A stretch of DNA of 64,000 nt from positions 1 through 64,000 of the forward strand of contig JAQDNC010000011.1 of assembly GCA_027660625.1 (NCBI GenBank), given 5' to 3'. The number at the start of each line of letters is the position of its first letter. Position 1 is the stretch's first letter. The notes beneath the pieces are model-generated. The model was not told the DNA's origin. It saw only the letters and a list, made by a program, of their open reading frames with translations, and did not search any database. The position numbers and the translations under genes were made by a program. Positions 1 to 8,238 of this stretch are shown here, piece by piece. Source of the DNA: Coriobacteriaceae bacterium AM100-PB1-1D-6A. GTDB taxonomy: Bacteria > Actinomycetota > Coriobacteriia > Coriobacteriales > Coriobacteriaceae.

Positions 1-228
1 AGAAGAGGACGGGGCCGGAGACGGCTAAATCAATTTGCGAAAGAATCTTGACGGTACCTGGTATGTGGCACCGGTTGTCGCGAAAATACCGTGGCTGACG
101 TATTTGCTCACTACGATGGCGCGTTTGTCGGCACCTGCTTAAAGCGCGACGGAAAGCTGGATGCCCCGGTTGATGTTGAGCGGGTAGCTCGTTTTATGGC
201 TGCCGCTCGTACGGCGCGAGGGGAGTAG
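1..228 (+). pseudogene. 3' end of a BtpA/SgcQ-family TIM-barrel protein, apparently frameshifted
   Basis: The last 58 codons (from 52) read cleanly to TAG at 226-228 and include VCGTGCRENTVADVF and FVGTCLKRDGKLD, which fit the C-terminal strand-loop pattern of BtpA-family proteins (phosphate-binding end of a TIM barrel). Upstream of about 51 this frame has a TGA. The matching family sequence (KRTGPETAKSICERIL) continues instead in frame 3, so a single-base shift lies near 50-66. It is either a real inactivating or programmed frameshift or a base-call error. The gene begins outside the window. It stops 6 bases before the FGGY kinase start, so the two are probably co-transcribed. BtpA-like proteins of this type often sit beside sugar or nucleoside kinases. 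Confidence 0.6.
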
Positions 229-234
229 GCACCT

Positions 235-1752
235 ATGGCGCTCTATCTGGGTATTGATATTGGGACAAGCGCCTCTAAAGGCGTTTTAATCGATGATCGA
301 TGCAACATCGTTTGCCAAGCCTCTTGTGGACATGAGACGGACAACCCGTGTGACGGATGGTACCAGCATGATGCCGAGGCCGTTTGGTGGGGCGATTTTT
401 GCCGCTTGTCGCGCGAGCTGGTGGCGCGATCGGGGGTTAACGCGGCACAGATCGGATGCGTGGGCCTTTCCGCATTGGGCTGCGACTGTGTGCCGGTCGA
501 TACCGAGTGCAACGCGCTGGCGCCCGCGATTTTGTATGGAGTCGATGCACGTTCGAAACCGCAGATTGACGAGCTTCTTTCCGAATATGGGTCAGATCGC
601 GCACGCGAGCTTTTCGGGCACGATCCCTGTTCGTCAGATATTGCTCCCAAGATCTTGTGGTTTAAGGAGAATATGCCCGAGGTGCACGAACGTGCCGCGA
701 AGTTCCTGACGGCGTCATCGTTTCTGTGCGCAAAGTTGACGGGGCGTTTTACGGTGGACCGTTATTTGGCGGAGGATTTTCTTCCCCTATACGACCGCTT
801 CACTTGGAAGGTTGATGCTCGGGAATGTGCTCGTTTCTGCCGGCCTGACCAGATGGCGGAGGTAATGTCGGCTACCGATATTGCCGGGGTGATTACTCAG
901 CGTGCGGCTGAGGCGACGGGGCTCGCGGCAGGGACACCTGTCTTAGTGGGAACGGGCGACTCTGGTGCCGAGGCCATTTCGACGGGTGTATTTCGTCCCG
1001 GCGATATGATGGTTCAGTTGGGGAGTACGGCGTATTTCATCTATCTAGCTGATCATATGGTCGATGATGCCCGCCTGTGGCCAGGGACGTTTATCATTCC
1101 CGGAACTTACGGGATCTGCGCGGGGACCAATACGGCGGGTGCGCTCACATCGTGGCTGCGCCAAGAGCTGTATCGCGACGCCGTGGAGGCCGAGGGCCAC
1201 GGTGGCCCCGATGCATATTCGGTTATGGCGCATGATGCCGCCGGTGTGGCGCCGGGTGCCGATGGGCTCCTGTGTCTGCCGTACTTTGCGGGGGAGCGTA
1301 CTCCGCTCAACGATCCCGAGGCGCGTGGCGTCTTCTTTGGCCTGACCGGAAGGCATACGCGAGCCCATATGGTTCGCGCCGCCTTGGAAGGCGTCGCGTA
1401 TACCGTTGCATCCCATGTCGACATTATCGAGCGAGAGCATGGACTGCCAATTGGGCGCATTATGCTTGTCGGAGGTGGAACCAAGAATCCAGTTTGGATG
1501 CAGGCTATCGCCGACGTATGCGGGCGCGAGGTCTCGGTTGCCAAGGTTACGGTGGGCGCATGCTTCGGTGATGCCATCATGGCAGCTCTCGCAGGTGGCG
1601 CCTATGCATCATGGGATGAACTCGCCCAAGTCCTTGGCGTTGCACAAACAATCGTGCCCGATATGGCTGCCCACGAGCTATATGCGTCGCGTCGTCATAT
1701 CTTTGACGAATTGTATGCACGCAACCGTGATCTCATGCACGAATTGGTGTAA
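235..1752 (+). CDS. FGGY-family carbohydrate kinase (xylulokinase-like)
   Basis: 505 aa, the usual FGGY length. Residues 1-20 carry the ATPase-fold phosphate 1 motif (YLGIDIGTSASKG). The putative catalytic base is D242 in GTGDSGAE, and the C-terminal domain has the adenosine motif GGGTKNPVWMQAIADV. These place it in the hexokinase/Hsp70/actin superfamily, where members phosphorylate ketoses or alditols in the cytoplasm. Substrate cannot be told from sequence; xylulose- or erythrulose-type sugars are candidates. The start ATG follows GAGGGGAG at a good distance. It directly follows the BtpA-like gene, suggesting a small sugar or glycoside operon whose other members lie left of the window. Confidence 0.85.
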   Translation: MALYLGIDIGTSASKGVLIDDRCNIVCQASCGHETDNPCDGWYQHDAEAVWWGDFCRLSRELVARSGVNAAQIGCVGLSALGCDCVPVDTECNALAPAILYGVDARSKPQIDELLSEYGSDRARELFGHDPCSSDIAPKILWFKENMPEVHERAAKFLTASSFLCAKLTGRFTVDRYLAEDFLPLYDRFTWKVDARECARFCRPDQMAEVMSATDIAGVITQRAAEATGLAAGTPVLVGTGDSGAEAISTGVFRPGDMMVQLGSTAYFIYLADHMVDDARLWPGTFIIPGTYGICAGTNTAGALTSWLRQELYRDAVEAEGHGGPDAYSVMAHDAAGVAPGADGLLCLPYFAGERTPLNDPEARGVFFGLTGRHTRAHMVRAALEGVAYTVASHVDIIEREHGLPIGRIMLVGGGTKNPVWMQAIADVCGREVSVAKVTVGACFGDAIMAALAGGAYASWDELAQVLGVAQTIVPDMAAHELYASRRHIFDELYARNRDLMHELV

Positions 1753-1772
1753 TGCTGCCGAATTGTACTGCC

Positions 1773-1820
1773 TGCCAATAGGGACTGCGTTGTGCGATTT
1801 GCATGTCCCTTGGCATTTTT
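1773..1820 (+). terminator. Hairpin with T-run after the FGGY kinase; GGGAC-type repeat
   Basis: TGCCA..AGGGAC.TGC at 1773-1788 pairs with GCA.GTCCCT.TGGCA at 1801-1815, followed by TTTTT. It sits between convergent genes. The AGGGAC/GTCCCT core resembles the other GGGAC palindromes in this window (37.3, 39.9 and 59.8 kb). Confidence 0.65.
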
Positions 1821-1831
1821 GCCCACAGGGG

Positions 1832-2614
1832 TTAGCGAAGGTCAAAAACAGAGTGCGCATTTGCTAAAACTGCCGACTCGATGCGCTTTGCGTCACAGTT
1901 TTTGAGTGAGGCGATGCGTTCTGAGGCCCTTGTGAGCGATCTAATGAGCGACTGCGCGCTTGTTTCTGCGTTTGCCTCCGCCGGTGCATCGGTCTCGAGC
2001 AGTAAACGGTCGAGTGGAATCTGTCGTACGTATTCGCGACCGCGCTTGGTGGCGAGCATACGCTCGTTGACGGAAAAATAGCAGTCCGCATTACGCGCGC
2101 GGACGAGTTCGTCCGAAGTACCGCTAAACCAGTGGAAGATGATAACGGGGGAGTCGGGGTTTGGGATGAGTAATCCGTGCGATTCGAGGGCGTCCAGTAC
2201 GGTTCCTGCCGAACGAACGGCGTGAATTGATATCACGCGCCCGGCAAGAGAGCACTGCGCGAGTGTGTCGCAGAGCCGGTCAAATGCCTGTATTTGTAGC
2301 GGTTCGCTTCCGGCAAAGCGCGCGGAAAAGTCGAGTCCCACCTCGCCAATGTAGCGCTCTTGGGCGGCGACTTCGCAAAGCAGATTGACTTCGGCAGGAC
2401 CGCATCGACCATCGGCGATCCACCAGGGATGGAGGCCGGCGCCCGCGATAATGTTTGGGTAGCGGCTGGCACGCTTTTTTGCTGCCGCGAAGTCGCGTGG
2501 GTCGACCCCGCAGTCAAAGAGCCCCAGACCTAACGCCGCCGACTCACTGGCTGCAGCATCGGGGCCGAGCATCAAATCAAGATGACAATGCGTGTCAAAG
2601 AATTGCGGTTCCAT
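1832..2614 (-). CDS. tatD: TatD-family metal-dependent hydrolase (DNase-like)
   Basis: 260 aa. The N-terminal FDTHCHLD supplies the first metal-binding His pair. GEVGLDF gives the bridging Glu, HAVRSAG and FHWFSG the later His ligands, and LLLETDAPAE the final Asp. This is the complete TatD amidohydrolase set on a TIM barrel. Family members are Mg-dependent 3'-5' exonucleases or quality-control deoxyribonucleases. It lies 14 bases downstream of the tcdA-like gene on the same strand, so the two form an operon. The second half is slightly divergent from E. coli TatD/YcfH, so the exact subfamily is open. Confidence 0.85.
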   Translation of the reverse strand: MEPQFFDTHCHLDLMLGPDAAASESAALGLGLFDCGVDPRDFAAAKKRASRYPNIIAGAGLHPWWIADGRCGPAEVNLLCEVAAQERYIGEVGLDFSARFAGSEPLQIQAFDRLCDTLAQCSLAGRVISIHAVRSAGTVLDALESHGLLIPNPDSPVIIFHWFSGTSDELVRARNADCYFSVNERMLATKRGREYVRQIPLDRLLLETDAPAEANAETSAQSLIRSLTRASERIASLKNCDAKRIESAVLANAHSVFDLR

Positions 2615-2628
2615 CGCAGGACATCCTG

Positions 2629-3423
2629 CTAGTCCAGGCGTTGGCCGTCGGCGCGCACGCGCTCGGTGCCGCGCCCGCTGATCTGGCGGATAACCTCGCC
2701 GGCAATCATCTGACCCATGATGGGCGGCATAAAGCTGGCGGTACCCAACTCGGTACGCTCGTGGATGTTGGACGGGTCGCGGGGCTGGGTCTTAACCGAT
2801 TCCTCGCAGCTAAACAATACATGTAGATTTTTGATTCCGCGCTTCTTACATTCTTTGCGCATGATGCGGCTCATGGGGTCGCGCACCGTATCGAAGATGT
2901 CGGCAAAGCGGAGGCACTCGGGATGGAGCTTGTTGGCCCCGCCCATGGAGCTAACCAAACGAATGTCGTGGTCCTGAGCATATTTGGCAATGGTGAGCTT
3001 GGCCGAGATGGTGTCGATGGCGTCGACGACGTAGTCGAGCTTGCCGTCCGTCTGCTCCAAAACGCTCGCGAAGAACTCGTCGATGTTGTCACTCAGCAGG
3101 TATTCGGTGCGTTTGATAACGGTGGCGGCGGGATTGATATCGCGAATCATGGCTTCCATCACGTCCACCTTGCGCTTGCCGACGGTGCTGTGAAAGGCGA
3201 TGGCCTGGCGATTGATATTGCTGGGCGCGATGATGTCCTTGTCCAGAATTACAAAATGACCGATGCCGCCGCGGGCGAGTGCCTCGCAGCAATTGGAGCC
3301 CACGCCACCGCAGCCGAGCACCAGCACTGTGGAGTTGGCGAGTTTGTCGAGCGCCTCGCGGCCCATGATGATCTCGAGCTTAGTATCGCGCGTCTCGACG
3401 GGAGCGGCAGCAGTTTCAGTCAT
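2629..3423 (-). CDS. tcdA: ThiF/MoeB-family tRNA threonylcarbamoyladenosine dehydratase
   Basis: 264 aa from the chosen start. An ATG two codons upstream (3429) touches the GGAGG, whereas the ATG at 3423 has proper spacing. The Rossmann motif VLVLGCGGVGSNCCEALARGG binds ATP, followed by NINRQ (adenylation site) and DAIDTISAK. There are no CxxC zinc pairs, as expected for TcdA/CsdL rather than MoeB. The enzyme cyclises t6A37 of ANN-decoding tRNAs to ct6A using ATP. TatD follows in the same transcript. Confidence 0.85.
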   Translation of the reverse strand: MTETAAAPVETRDTKLEIIMGREALDKLANSTVLVLGCGGVGSNCCEALARGGIGHFVILDKDIIAPSNINRQAIAFHSTVGKRKVDVMEAMIRDINPAATVIKRTEYLLSDNIDEFFASVLEQTDGKLDYVVDAIDTISAKLTIAKYAQDHDIRLVSSMGGANKLHPECLRFADIFDTVRDPMSRIMRKECKKRGIKNLHVLFSCEESVKTQPRDPSNIHERTELGTASFMPPIMGQMIAGEVIRQISGRGTERVRADGQRLD

Positions 3424-3537
3424 AGACATCCTCCGATGGGGAAGCGAATCGTGTTTTAGCTATCGCCATTATAGGTATTATCGCGATTCCATTTGGCCCT
3501 AGGGACTTGTTGAAATGAGGCAGTGATTCGCATAAGA

Positions 3538-3761
3538 TGAAGCAGATGGCACCCGTTGCAGCGGGTTGGCCAACTCCCAAACACGTTTGTAGCGTGAGAA
3601 GTGGCCGTCTTCGCATTACGCGGGGGCGGCTATTTCATTCGACCTCCAATGTGGATGCCGAGCTCCACAGCCGCGATTACAAGCAATAACAACGTCAGGA
3701 CATCGTCAATACTCATAGTCCATCTCCTTCTCGGGTAGAGGGAGCTGGCCCATCTGCTTCA
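3538..3761 (-). ncRNA. Likely type I toxin mRNA with pairing 5' and 3' ends
   Basis: The small ORF at 3630-3716 is flanked by a perfect 12-bp inverted repeat, TGAAGCAGATGG at 3538-3549 and CCATCTGCTTCA at 3750-3761. Just inside the 3' side is a GC-rich hairpin (ACCCG..CGGGT within 3551-3566). Further inside, GCCGTC at 3604-3609 and GGCGGC at 3625-3630 can pair with one wobble, overlapping the stop codon. 5'-3' end pairing and a structured 3' end are typical of type I toxin mRNAs. The exact ends and the antisense RNA are inferred, not seen. Confidence 0.45.
3630..3716 (-). CDS. 28-aa hydrophobic peptide, putative holin-like type I toxin
   Basis: The start ATG is preceded by a strong AAGGAG seven bases away. 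The peptide begins MSIDDVLTLLLLVIAAVEL, a single predicted membrane helix after an acidic N-terminus, and ends with a basic tail GGRMK. The size, layout and membrane helix match the putative holin-like toxin class (Hol_Tox) common in Firmicutes and gut actinobacteria. These peptides insert in the cytoplasmic membrane and are silenced by an overlapping antisense RNA. It sits alone between tcdA and sdpR. Too short for ordinary gene callers. Family assignment is by pattern, so moderate. Confidence 0.6.
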   Translation of the reverse strand: MSIDDVLTLLLLVIAAVELGIHIGGRMK

Positions 3762-3810
3762 ACTTCCATTGTAGCTAAATACGAACGGATGTTCTACACA
3801 TGTTCCTGTA

Positions 3811-3848
3811 TTAGATAGTTAGACAAATATCTAAATATCGAGTATAGT
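3811..3848 (+). promoter_or_regulatory. sdpR promoter with overlapping palindromic operator
   Basis: TTAGATA at 3811-3817 and TATCTAA at 3828-3834 form a perfect inverted repeat. A -35 TAGACA (3820-3825) and -10 TATAGT (3843-3848) are spaced 17 bp, each one base off consensus. The operator covers the -35, as expected for autorepression by the ArsR-type regulator encoded 35 bp downstream. Confidence 0.7.
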
Positions 3849-3882
3849 GTGCGCGTCGAACGAAATGCTGAGAGGAGGTTCT

Positions 3883-4161
3883 ATGCCGGGAGAGGGATTT
3901 AAAGCGCTTGCCGATCCTACGCGGCGGCGCATTTTGGAACTGCTGCGCGAGGGCAATTGTACGGCCGGGGAGCTTGCCGAGCATTTTGACATCAGCAAGC
4001 CGTCATTGAGCCATCACTTGGCGACGCTCAAAAACGCCGGGTTGGTGGCCGACGAACGTCATGGCCAAAACATCGTTTACAGCTTAAACACCACCGTCAT
4101 GCAGGACTTGATCGGTTGGTTTATGGGCTTTACAAACACGGAAGGTGATAAGGATGAATAA
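3883..4161 (+). CDS. sdpR: ArsR/SdpR-family winged-helix repressor
   Basis: 92 aa from the ATG at 3883, which has AGGAGG in front; the open frame extends 12 codons upstream but without a ribosome site. ALADPTRRRILELLREG and the recognition helix SKPSLSHHLATLKNAGLV are the classic ArsR winged helix. No metal-binding CVC box is present, so it is not an arsenic sensor. Its stop overlaps the SdpI start by eight bases, so the pair is translationally coupled, like Bacillus SdpR-SdpI. There SdpR is sequestered by membrane-bound SdpI when the SdpC toxin is present. Confidence 0.8.
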   Translation: MPGEGFKALADPTRRRILELLREGNCTAGELAEHFDISKPSLSHHLATLKNAGLVADERHGQNIVYSLNTTVMQDLIGWFMGFTNTEGDKDE

Positions 4162-4858
4162 CGAAAACAAGGGCATTCACGCCACGGGGGTATCGCGGCG
4201 TGTGTGGATTGCGCTGATCGCTCTGTGCGTCGCCAATGTCGTAGCGCACCTCATGGTGATGCCGAGCTTGCCTGCGCAGATTCCCACGCACTGGGGAGCG
4301 AGCGGCGCCGTCGACGGTTGGGGTCCTAGCTGGATGGCATCGGCGCTCGGCGCGTTGCCGCTGGCGCTTCTCGCAATGTTCTGCGTGGTGCCGCGCATCG
4401 ATCCCAAAGGTGAGGCATATCGAACCTCGGGCAAGTTCTATCAGGGTTTCGTAATCGCCTTCACCTTGTTCATGTGCGCTATAAGCTGGCTGGGAGAGCT
4501 TACGGTCTGGGGCGTGGTGCCGGCGGTCGGTTCAGCCAACGTGCTGATTTCCGGTGTTGTCGGTTTGCTGCTCATCGGCGTAGGCAACTACTTGCCGCGT
4601 GTGAAGCAGAACTATACGCTCGGCATCAAGACGCCCTGGGCGCTTGCCGATCCCGAGAACTGGCGCCGTACGCAGCGTTTTGGCGGCGCCTGCTTTATGG
4701 TGCTGGGTATTGGCCTGATTGTGATGGGCGTGGCAGGCAGCGTGCTTTCGAGTGAAGTCGTCGCCGCGGTGATTGCGGTTCTGGCGTTTGGTTCGGTCGG
4801 AGCCGTCTACGTCTACTCGTATCTGCTGTGGCGTAAATCGCAGCGAGCCGCTCGTTAA
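4154..4858 (+). CDS. sdpI: SdpI-family membrane protein (immunity/signal transducer)
   Basis: 234 aa, about six or seven membrane segments. The DUF1648 signature PAQIPTHWGASGAVDGWG follows the first helix, and the SdpI signature NYLPRVKQNYTLGIKTPWAL plus NWRRTQRFGG lies in the second half. In Bacillus, SdpI confers resistance to the SDP peptide and titrates SdpR at the membrane. No sdpC-like toxin or sdpAB processing gene is seen here, so this is an orphan immunity module. It may guard against peptides from neighbouring gut bacteria (inference). Start chosen at the ATG overlapping the sdpR stop. Confidence 0.8.
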   Translation: MNNENKGIHATGVSRRVWIALIALCVANVVAHLMVMPSLPAQIPTHWGASGAVDGWGPSWMASALGALPLALLAMFCVVPRIDPKGEAYRTSGKFYQGFVIAFTLFMCAISWLGELTVWGVVPAVGSANVLISGVVGLLLIGVGNYLPRVKQNYTLGIKTPWALADPENWRRTQRFGGACFMVLGIGLIVMGVAGSVLSSEVVAAVIAVLAFGSVGAVYVYSYLLWRKSQRAAR

Positions 4859-4924
4859 GGTTGCGGAAAACTAGCGTACGCAGTTCATAGTATGTTCCGG
4901 GGGACTTTTCCCAGGTAGTATTAG

Positions 4925-4951
4925 GGGGTATGGGCAACCATGCCCCTTTTT
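4925..4951 (+). terminator. Intrinsic terminator after sdpRI
   Basis: GGGGTATGG (4925-4933), GCAA loop, CCATGCCCC (4938-4946), then TTTTT. Nine-base-pair stem with a GNRA-type loop. Confidence 0.9.
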
Positions 4952-5029
4952 ATTAGAACGCGCGAATCTATTTCTCTGCCTTTTCCAGAAGGACAGGTCA
5001 GATGACGTTCCGCAGCTAGATAAGGAGAA

Positions 5030-6715
5030 ATGACTGTGGCGGAGTTTATCTACAGCATGTATCAGGCTCGCAAGGCCCATGGCGACAAGGTGATCCTTGA
5101 CGACGTGACCCTGAGCTTCTACCCCGGCGCCAAGATCGGCGTTGTGGGTCCCAACGGCATGGGCAAGTCGACCCTGCTCAAGATCATGGCCGGCATCGAG
5201 GAGGTCTCCAACGGCGATGCCAGGCTTACCCCCGGCTACACCGTGGGCATCCTGCAGCAGGAGCCGCCGCTCGACGACGACAAGACCGTCATCGAGAACG
5301 TGCGCATGGCGTTTGGCGACATGATCGCCAAGGTCGATCGCTTCAATAAGATCGGCGAGGAGATGTGCGACCCGGATTGCGACATGGACGCCCTCATGGC
5401 CGAGATGGGCAAGCTCCAGGACGAGATCGACGCCGCCGATGGCTGGGATATCGATTCCAAGCTCGGCCAGGCCATGGACGCTCTGCAGCTGCCCGATTCC
5501 GACATGCCGGTCAACGTGCTCTCTGGCGGCGAGCGCCGTCGCGTGGCCCTGTGCAAGCTGCTGCTCGAGGCTCCTGACCTGCTGCTGCTCGACGAGCCCA
5601 CGAACCACCTGGACGCCGAGTCGATCCTGTGGCTCGAGCACTTCCTGCATAACTACCAGGGTGCCGTTCTGGCCGTCACACACGATCGCTACTTCCTGGA
5701 TAACGTTGCCGAGTGGATTTGCGAGGTCGACCGCGGTCACCTTTATCCCTACAAGGGCAACTATTCCACGTATCTGGAGACTAAGGCCGCCCGTATCGAG
5801 GCTCAGGGAAACCGTGATGCCAAGCTCGCCAAGCGCATGGAAGCCGAGCTCGAGTGGGTACGCAGCTCGCCCAAGGCTCGCCAGGCCAAGAACAAGGCCC
5901 GTCTGGCTCGCTACGAGGAGATGGAGGCCGAGGCCCGCGCAAGCCAGAAGCTCGACTGGACCGACATCCGCATCCCTGTGGGCCCGCGTCTGGGCAACAA
6001 GGTGCTCGAGGCCCATCACCTGCACAAGGAGTTCGATGGCCGCGTGCTCATCGACGACCTATCATTCACCCTGCCGCGCAACGGCATCGTGGGCGTCATC
6101 GGCCCCAACGGTGTCGGTAAGACCACGCTGTTCAAGACGATTGTGGGTCTGGAGCCGCTGACTTCGGGCGAGCTCGAGGTGGGCGAGACCGTCAAGATTT
6201 CTTACGTCGACCAGAACCGTTCCGGCATCGATCCCGATAAGAACCTGTGGGAGGTCGTCTCGGACGGCCTGGACCACATGATGGTCGGCGAGACCGAGGT
6301 TCCGAGCCGCGCTTATGTGGCGAGCTTTGGCTTTAAGGGCCAGGACCAGCAGAAGCGCGCTGGCGTGCTCTCCGGCGGCGAGCGCAACCGTCTGAACTTG
6401 GCGCTTACGCTCAAGCAGGGCGGCAACCTGCTGCTTCTCGACGAGCCCACGAACGACCTCGACGTCGAGACGCTGTCCTCGCTTGAAGCGGCGCTGCTCG
6501 AGTTCCCGGGCTGCTCGGTGGTCATTAGCCACGATCGTATGTTCCTGGACCGCGTCGCCACGCACATTCTGGCGTGGGAGGGCACCGACGAGAATCCGGG
6601 CAACTGGTATTGGTTCGAGGGCAACTTCGAGGCCTATCAGGCCAACCGCATCGAGCGCCTGGGCGAGGACGCAGCCCAGCCGCATCGTATTCACCGCAAG
6701 CTGACGCGTGACTAG
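5030..6715 (+). CDS. ettA: Energy-dependent translational throttle protein, ABC-F ATPase
   Basis: 561 aa, the EttA length. Two ABC cassettes: Walker A GPNGMGKST near residue 40 with signature LSGGERRRVAL and Walker B LLLLDEPTNHLD, then GPNGVGKTT near 360 with LSGGERNRLNL and LLLLDEPTNDLD. Between them lies the charged linker (RMEAELEWVRSSPKARQAKNKARL), typical of ABC-F P-site tRNA-interacting motifs. No membrane domain. EttA binds the ribosomal E site and gates entry into elongation according to ADP/ATP. Start ATG has AAGGAG six bases upstream. Highly biased codons suggest strong expression. Stands alone between two terminators. Confidence 0.93.
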   Translation: MTVAEFIYSMYQARKAHGDKVILDDVTLSFYPGAKIGVVGPNGMGKSTLLKIMAGIEEVSNGDARLTPGYTVGILQQEPPLDDDKTVIENVRMAFGDMIAKVDRFNKIGEEMCDPDCDMDALMAEMGKLQDEIDAADGWDIDSKLGQAMDALQLPDSDMPVNVLSGGERRRVALCKLLLEAPDLLLLDEPTNHLDAESILWLEHFLHNYQGAVLAVTHDRYFLDNVAEWICEVDRGHLYPYKGNYSTYLETKAARIEAQGNRDAKLAKRMEAELEWVRSSPKARQAKNKARLARYEEMEAEARASQKLDWTDIRIPVGPRLGNKVLEAHHLHKEFDGRVLIDDLSFTLPRNGIVGVIGPNGVGKTTLFKTIVGLEPLTSGELEVGETVKISYVDQNRSGIDPDKNLWEVVSDGLDHMMVGETEVPSRAYVASFGFKGQDQQKRAGVLSGGERNRLNLALTLKQGGNLLLLDEPTNDLDVETLSSLEAALLEFPGCSVVISHDRMFLDRVATHILAWEGTDENPGNWYWFEGNFEAYQANRIERLGEDAAQPHRIHRKLTRD

Positions 6716-6752
6716 GTTTATTGCTGGTTTGGTTACGTAACATCAACAAATA

Positions 6753-6788
6753 AAACGGCTCAAATCCTGATTTGGATTTGAGCCGTTT
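6753..6788. terminator. Bidirectional terminator between ettA and the convergent gene
   Basis: A perfect 15-bp stem: AAACGGCTCAAATCC at 6753-6767 pairs with GGATTTGAGCCGTTT at 6774-6788 around a six-base loop, with A and T flanks on both sides. Both genes point into it. Confidence 0.9.
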
Positions 6789-6792
6789 GTCG

Positions 6793-8100
6793 TTACTGCT
6801 CGGATTCTTCGACTTTATCGATGGTCCAGGCGGCTCCGAGGCCGCCAGTGGTGTTGCGGCGGATGCGCACGGTGACTTCGTGGCGCTCGCCGGCCTGCGT
6901 GTAGCGCAGGGGGAAGCTTGCGCGGTTTCGCGCGGCCTCGATGGTACCGCGCTCGCGGGCGATCCAGTAGTACTCGCCGACAATGCCGAGCGTGTCGGCG
7001 CCGTAGGGGAGATAGGTCGACAGCTGGTGTAGAAGCGGGCCGGGGCAGAAGACCTCGGTTGCGAAATCGACGGGGAAGTCCGCGGGGATGGCGGGCGCTA
7101 CGGGTGCGGGGGTTGGGGCCGCTGCGGGTGCCGAAGCCGGTGCGGATGCGGGAATTTGATCGCAAGCAGCGGCGGGCACGGATTCGACGACGGGTGCGGG
7201 CTCCGACGTTACTTCCGGCTTGATCTCGGAATCTGCGGGCTTCACGGTGACGGGCGCGTCTGCAACTGCGGTTTCAACCTCAACCTGCGTCGCGTTCTCG
7301 TTCTCGACGCTCGACTTTGCCTCGATGGGCGTGGATGCCATGGTGGTGATGCCGGCGTTTGCGTTCTCGGGGTCATAGACGACCGTGAGCGAGATGACAG
7401 GCTGCGGCGCCTCGGGCTCCGGTGCCGCCTCGGTAGCGTCTTGATCGGCGGGCTCGTCGGGCTGATCGTCCTCGGCCTCGTCGCCAAAGACATCGCTGTT
7501 TTGGAGCGCAGGCGCTTCAGGTTGGCTAGCGGCTTCTTCGGGTGTCGACTTGGGAGCCTCGTTGAGCTCCGTAGTGGCTTCCTGCTCGGATATGACTTTG
7601 GGATCGGTCGTGGCGGCGATTTCGGCTTCGGCTTCTGCCGTTACCTCAATAGCGACTTCGATCTCTGTCTCGGGCTCAGGCTCCGGCACAGCTTCAGCCA
7701 CGGGCTCGGGCTCGGGACGCTTAACGTGCTTGGGGCGCACGGCCTTGAGGTCCTTCTCGCCGCGCTTTTTCTTTTTGTAGGACTGCTTGGCTCCCTTGGC
7801 TACCTTGGGCTTGTCCTCGCCCTTGGCAAGGGCGGCATCCCAGACCTCGTTGGCGATGACGGTGGCATACAGGCGACCGCCCTTAAAGACGGTCAGCTTA
7901 ATGCAGTCATCGAGCGCCTCGAGCAGCTCGCGCGTGGACTCGAAGCCCAGGTCATAAGCGGCCATGTCGCCAGCGGCGAGTGCCTCCTCGACCTGCGTCA
8001 TAAACGTTTGCTTGCCGCACCCAATCGCATCGCGCAGCAGGCGATACAGGTAGATGTGGTTGCCCAGCGATAGCGTGGGCTTAACTATTGTCTTGCTCAT
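6793..8100 (-). CDS. Uncharacterised two-domain protein with long Ala/Pro/Glu linker
   Basis: 435 aa from the ATG at 8100, which has GAGGAG upstream; the frame stays open further but without a ribosome site. The N-terminal ~110 residues form a compact alpha/beta region (helical, ending KLTVFKGGRLYATVIANEVW) followed by a Lys-rich patch. Residues ~140-340 are a repetitive, acidic, Ala/Pro/Glu/Val-rich, presumably disordered linker. The C-terminal ~95 residues (FPVDFATEVFCPGPLLHQLS onward) look folded again. No signal peptide or membrane helix, so cytoplasmic. The N-terminal part faintly resembles domains linked to DUF3825-type proteins, which are sometimes nucleic-acid related. I do not assign a function. 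Confidence 0.7.
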   Translation of the reverse strand: MSKTIVKPTLSLGNHIYLYRLLRDAIGCGKQTFMTQVEEALAAGDMAAYDLGFESTRELLEALDDCIKLTVFKGGRLYATVIANEVWDAALAKGEDKPKVAKGAKQSYKKKKRGEKDLKAVRPKHVKRPEPEPVAEAVPEPEPETEIEVAIEVTAEAEAEIAATTDPKVISEQEATTELNEAPKSTPEEAASQPEAPALQNSDVFGDEAEDDQPDEPADQDATEAAPEPEAPQPVISLTVVYDPENANAGITTMASTPIEAKSSVENENATQVEVETAVADAPVTVKPADSEIKPEVTSEPAPVVESVPAAACDQIPASAPASAPAAAPTPAPVAPAIPADFPVDFATEVFCPGPLLHQLSTYLPYGADTLGIVGEYYWIARERGTIEAARNRASFPLRYTQAGERHEVTVRIRRNTTGGLGAAWTIDKVEESEQ

Positions 8101-8171
8101 GGCAAATCTCCTCTTTACACACCAAAGCATCTTACCATCGCACGGGGCTTGCCATCTCGTCGCCCAAGGCA

Positions 8172-8204
8172 AACGGGCGCGACCGTTGCCGGTTCGCGCC
8201 CGTT
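8172..8204 (-). terminator. Hairpin downstream of the Ser/Thr-rich membrane protein gene
   Basis: AACGGGCGCGA (8172-8182) pairs with TCGCGCCCGTT (8194-8204), 11 bp. Only a short T-run follows on the minus strand, so termination strength is uncertain. Confidence 0.55.
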
Positions 8205-8238
8205 ATACAGGTCGGTTATCTATGAGAGGCAAACGTGC

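Noticed and set aside
4871-6025. 384-codon open frame opposite ettA
   Set aside because: Antisense of a confident gene with strong third-base GC bias; the translation is Leu/Val/His/Gly-rich with no domain or ribosome site.
7156-8073. 305-codon plus-strand frame opposite the Ala/Pro/Glu-rich gene
   Set aside because: Low-complexity Leu/Gly/Arg translation that is simply the complement of the linker repeats.
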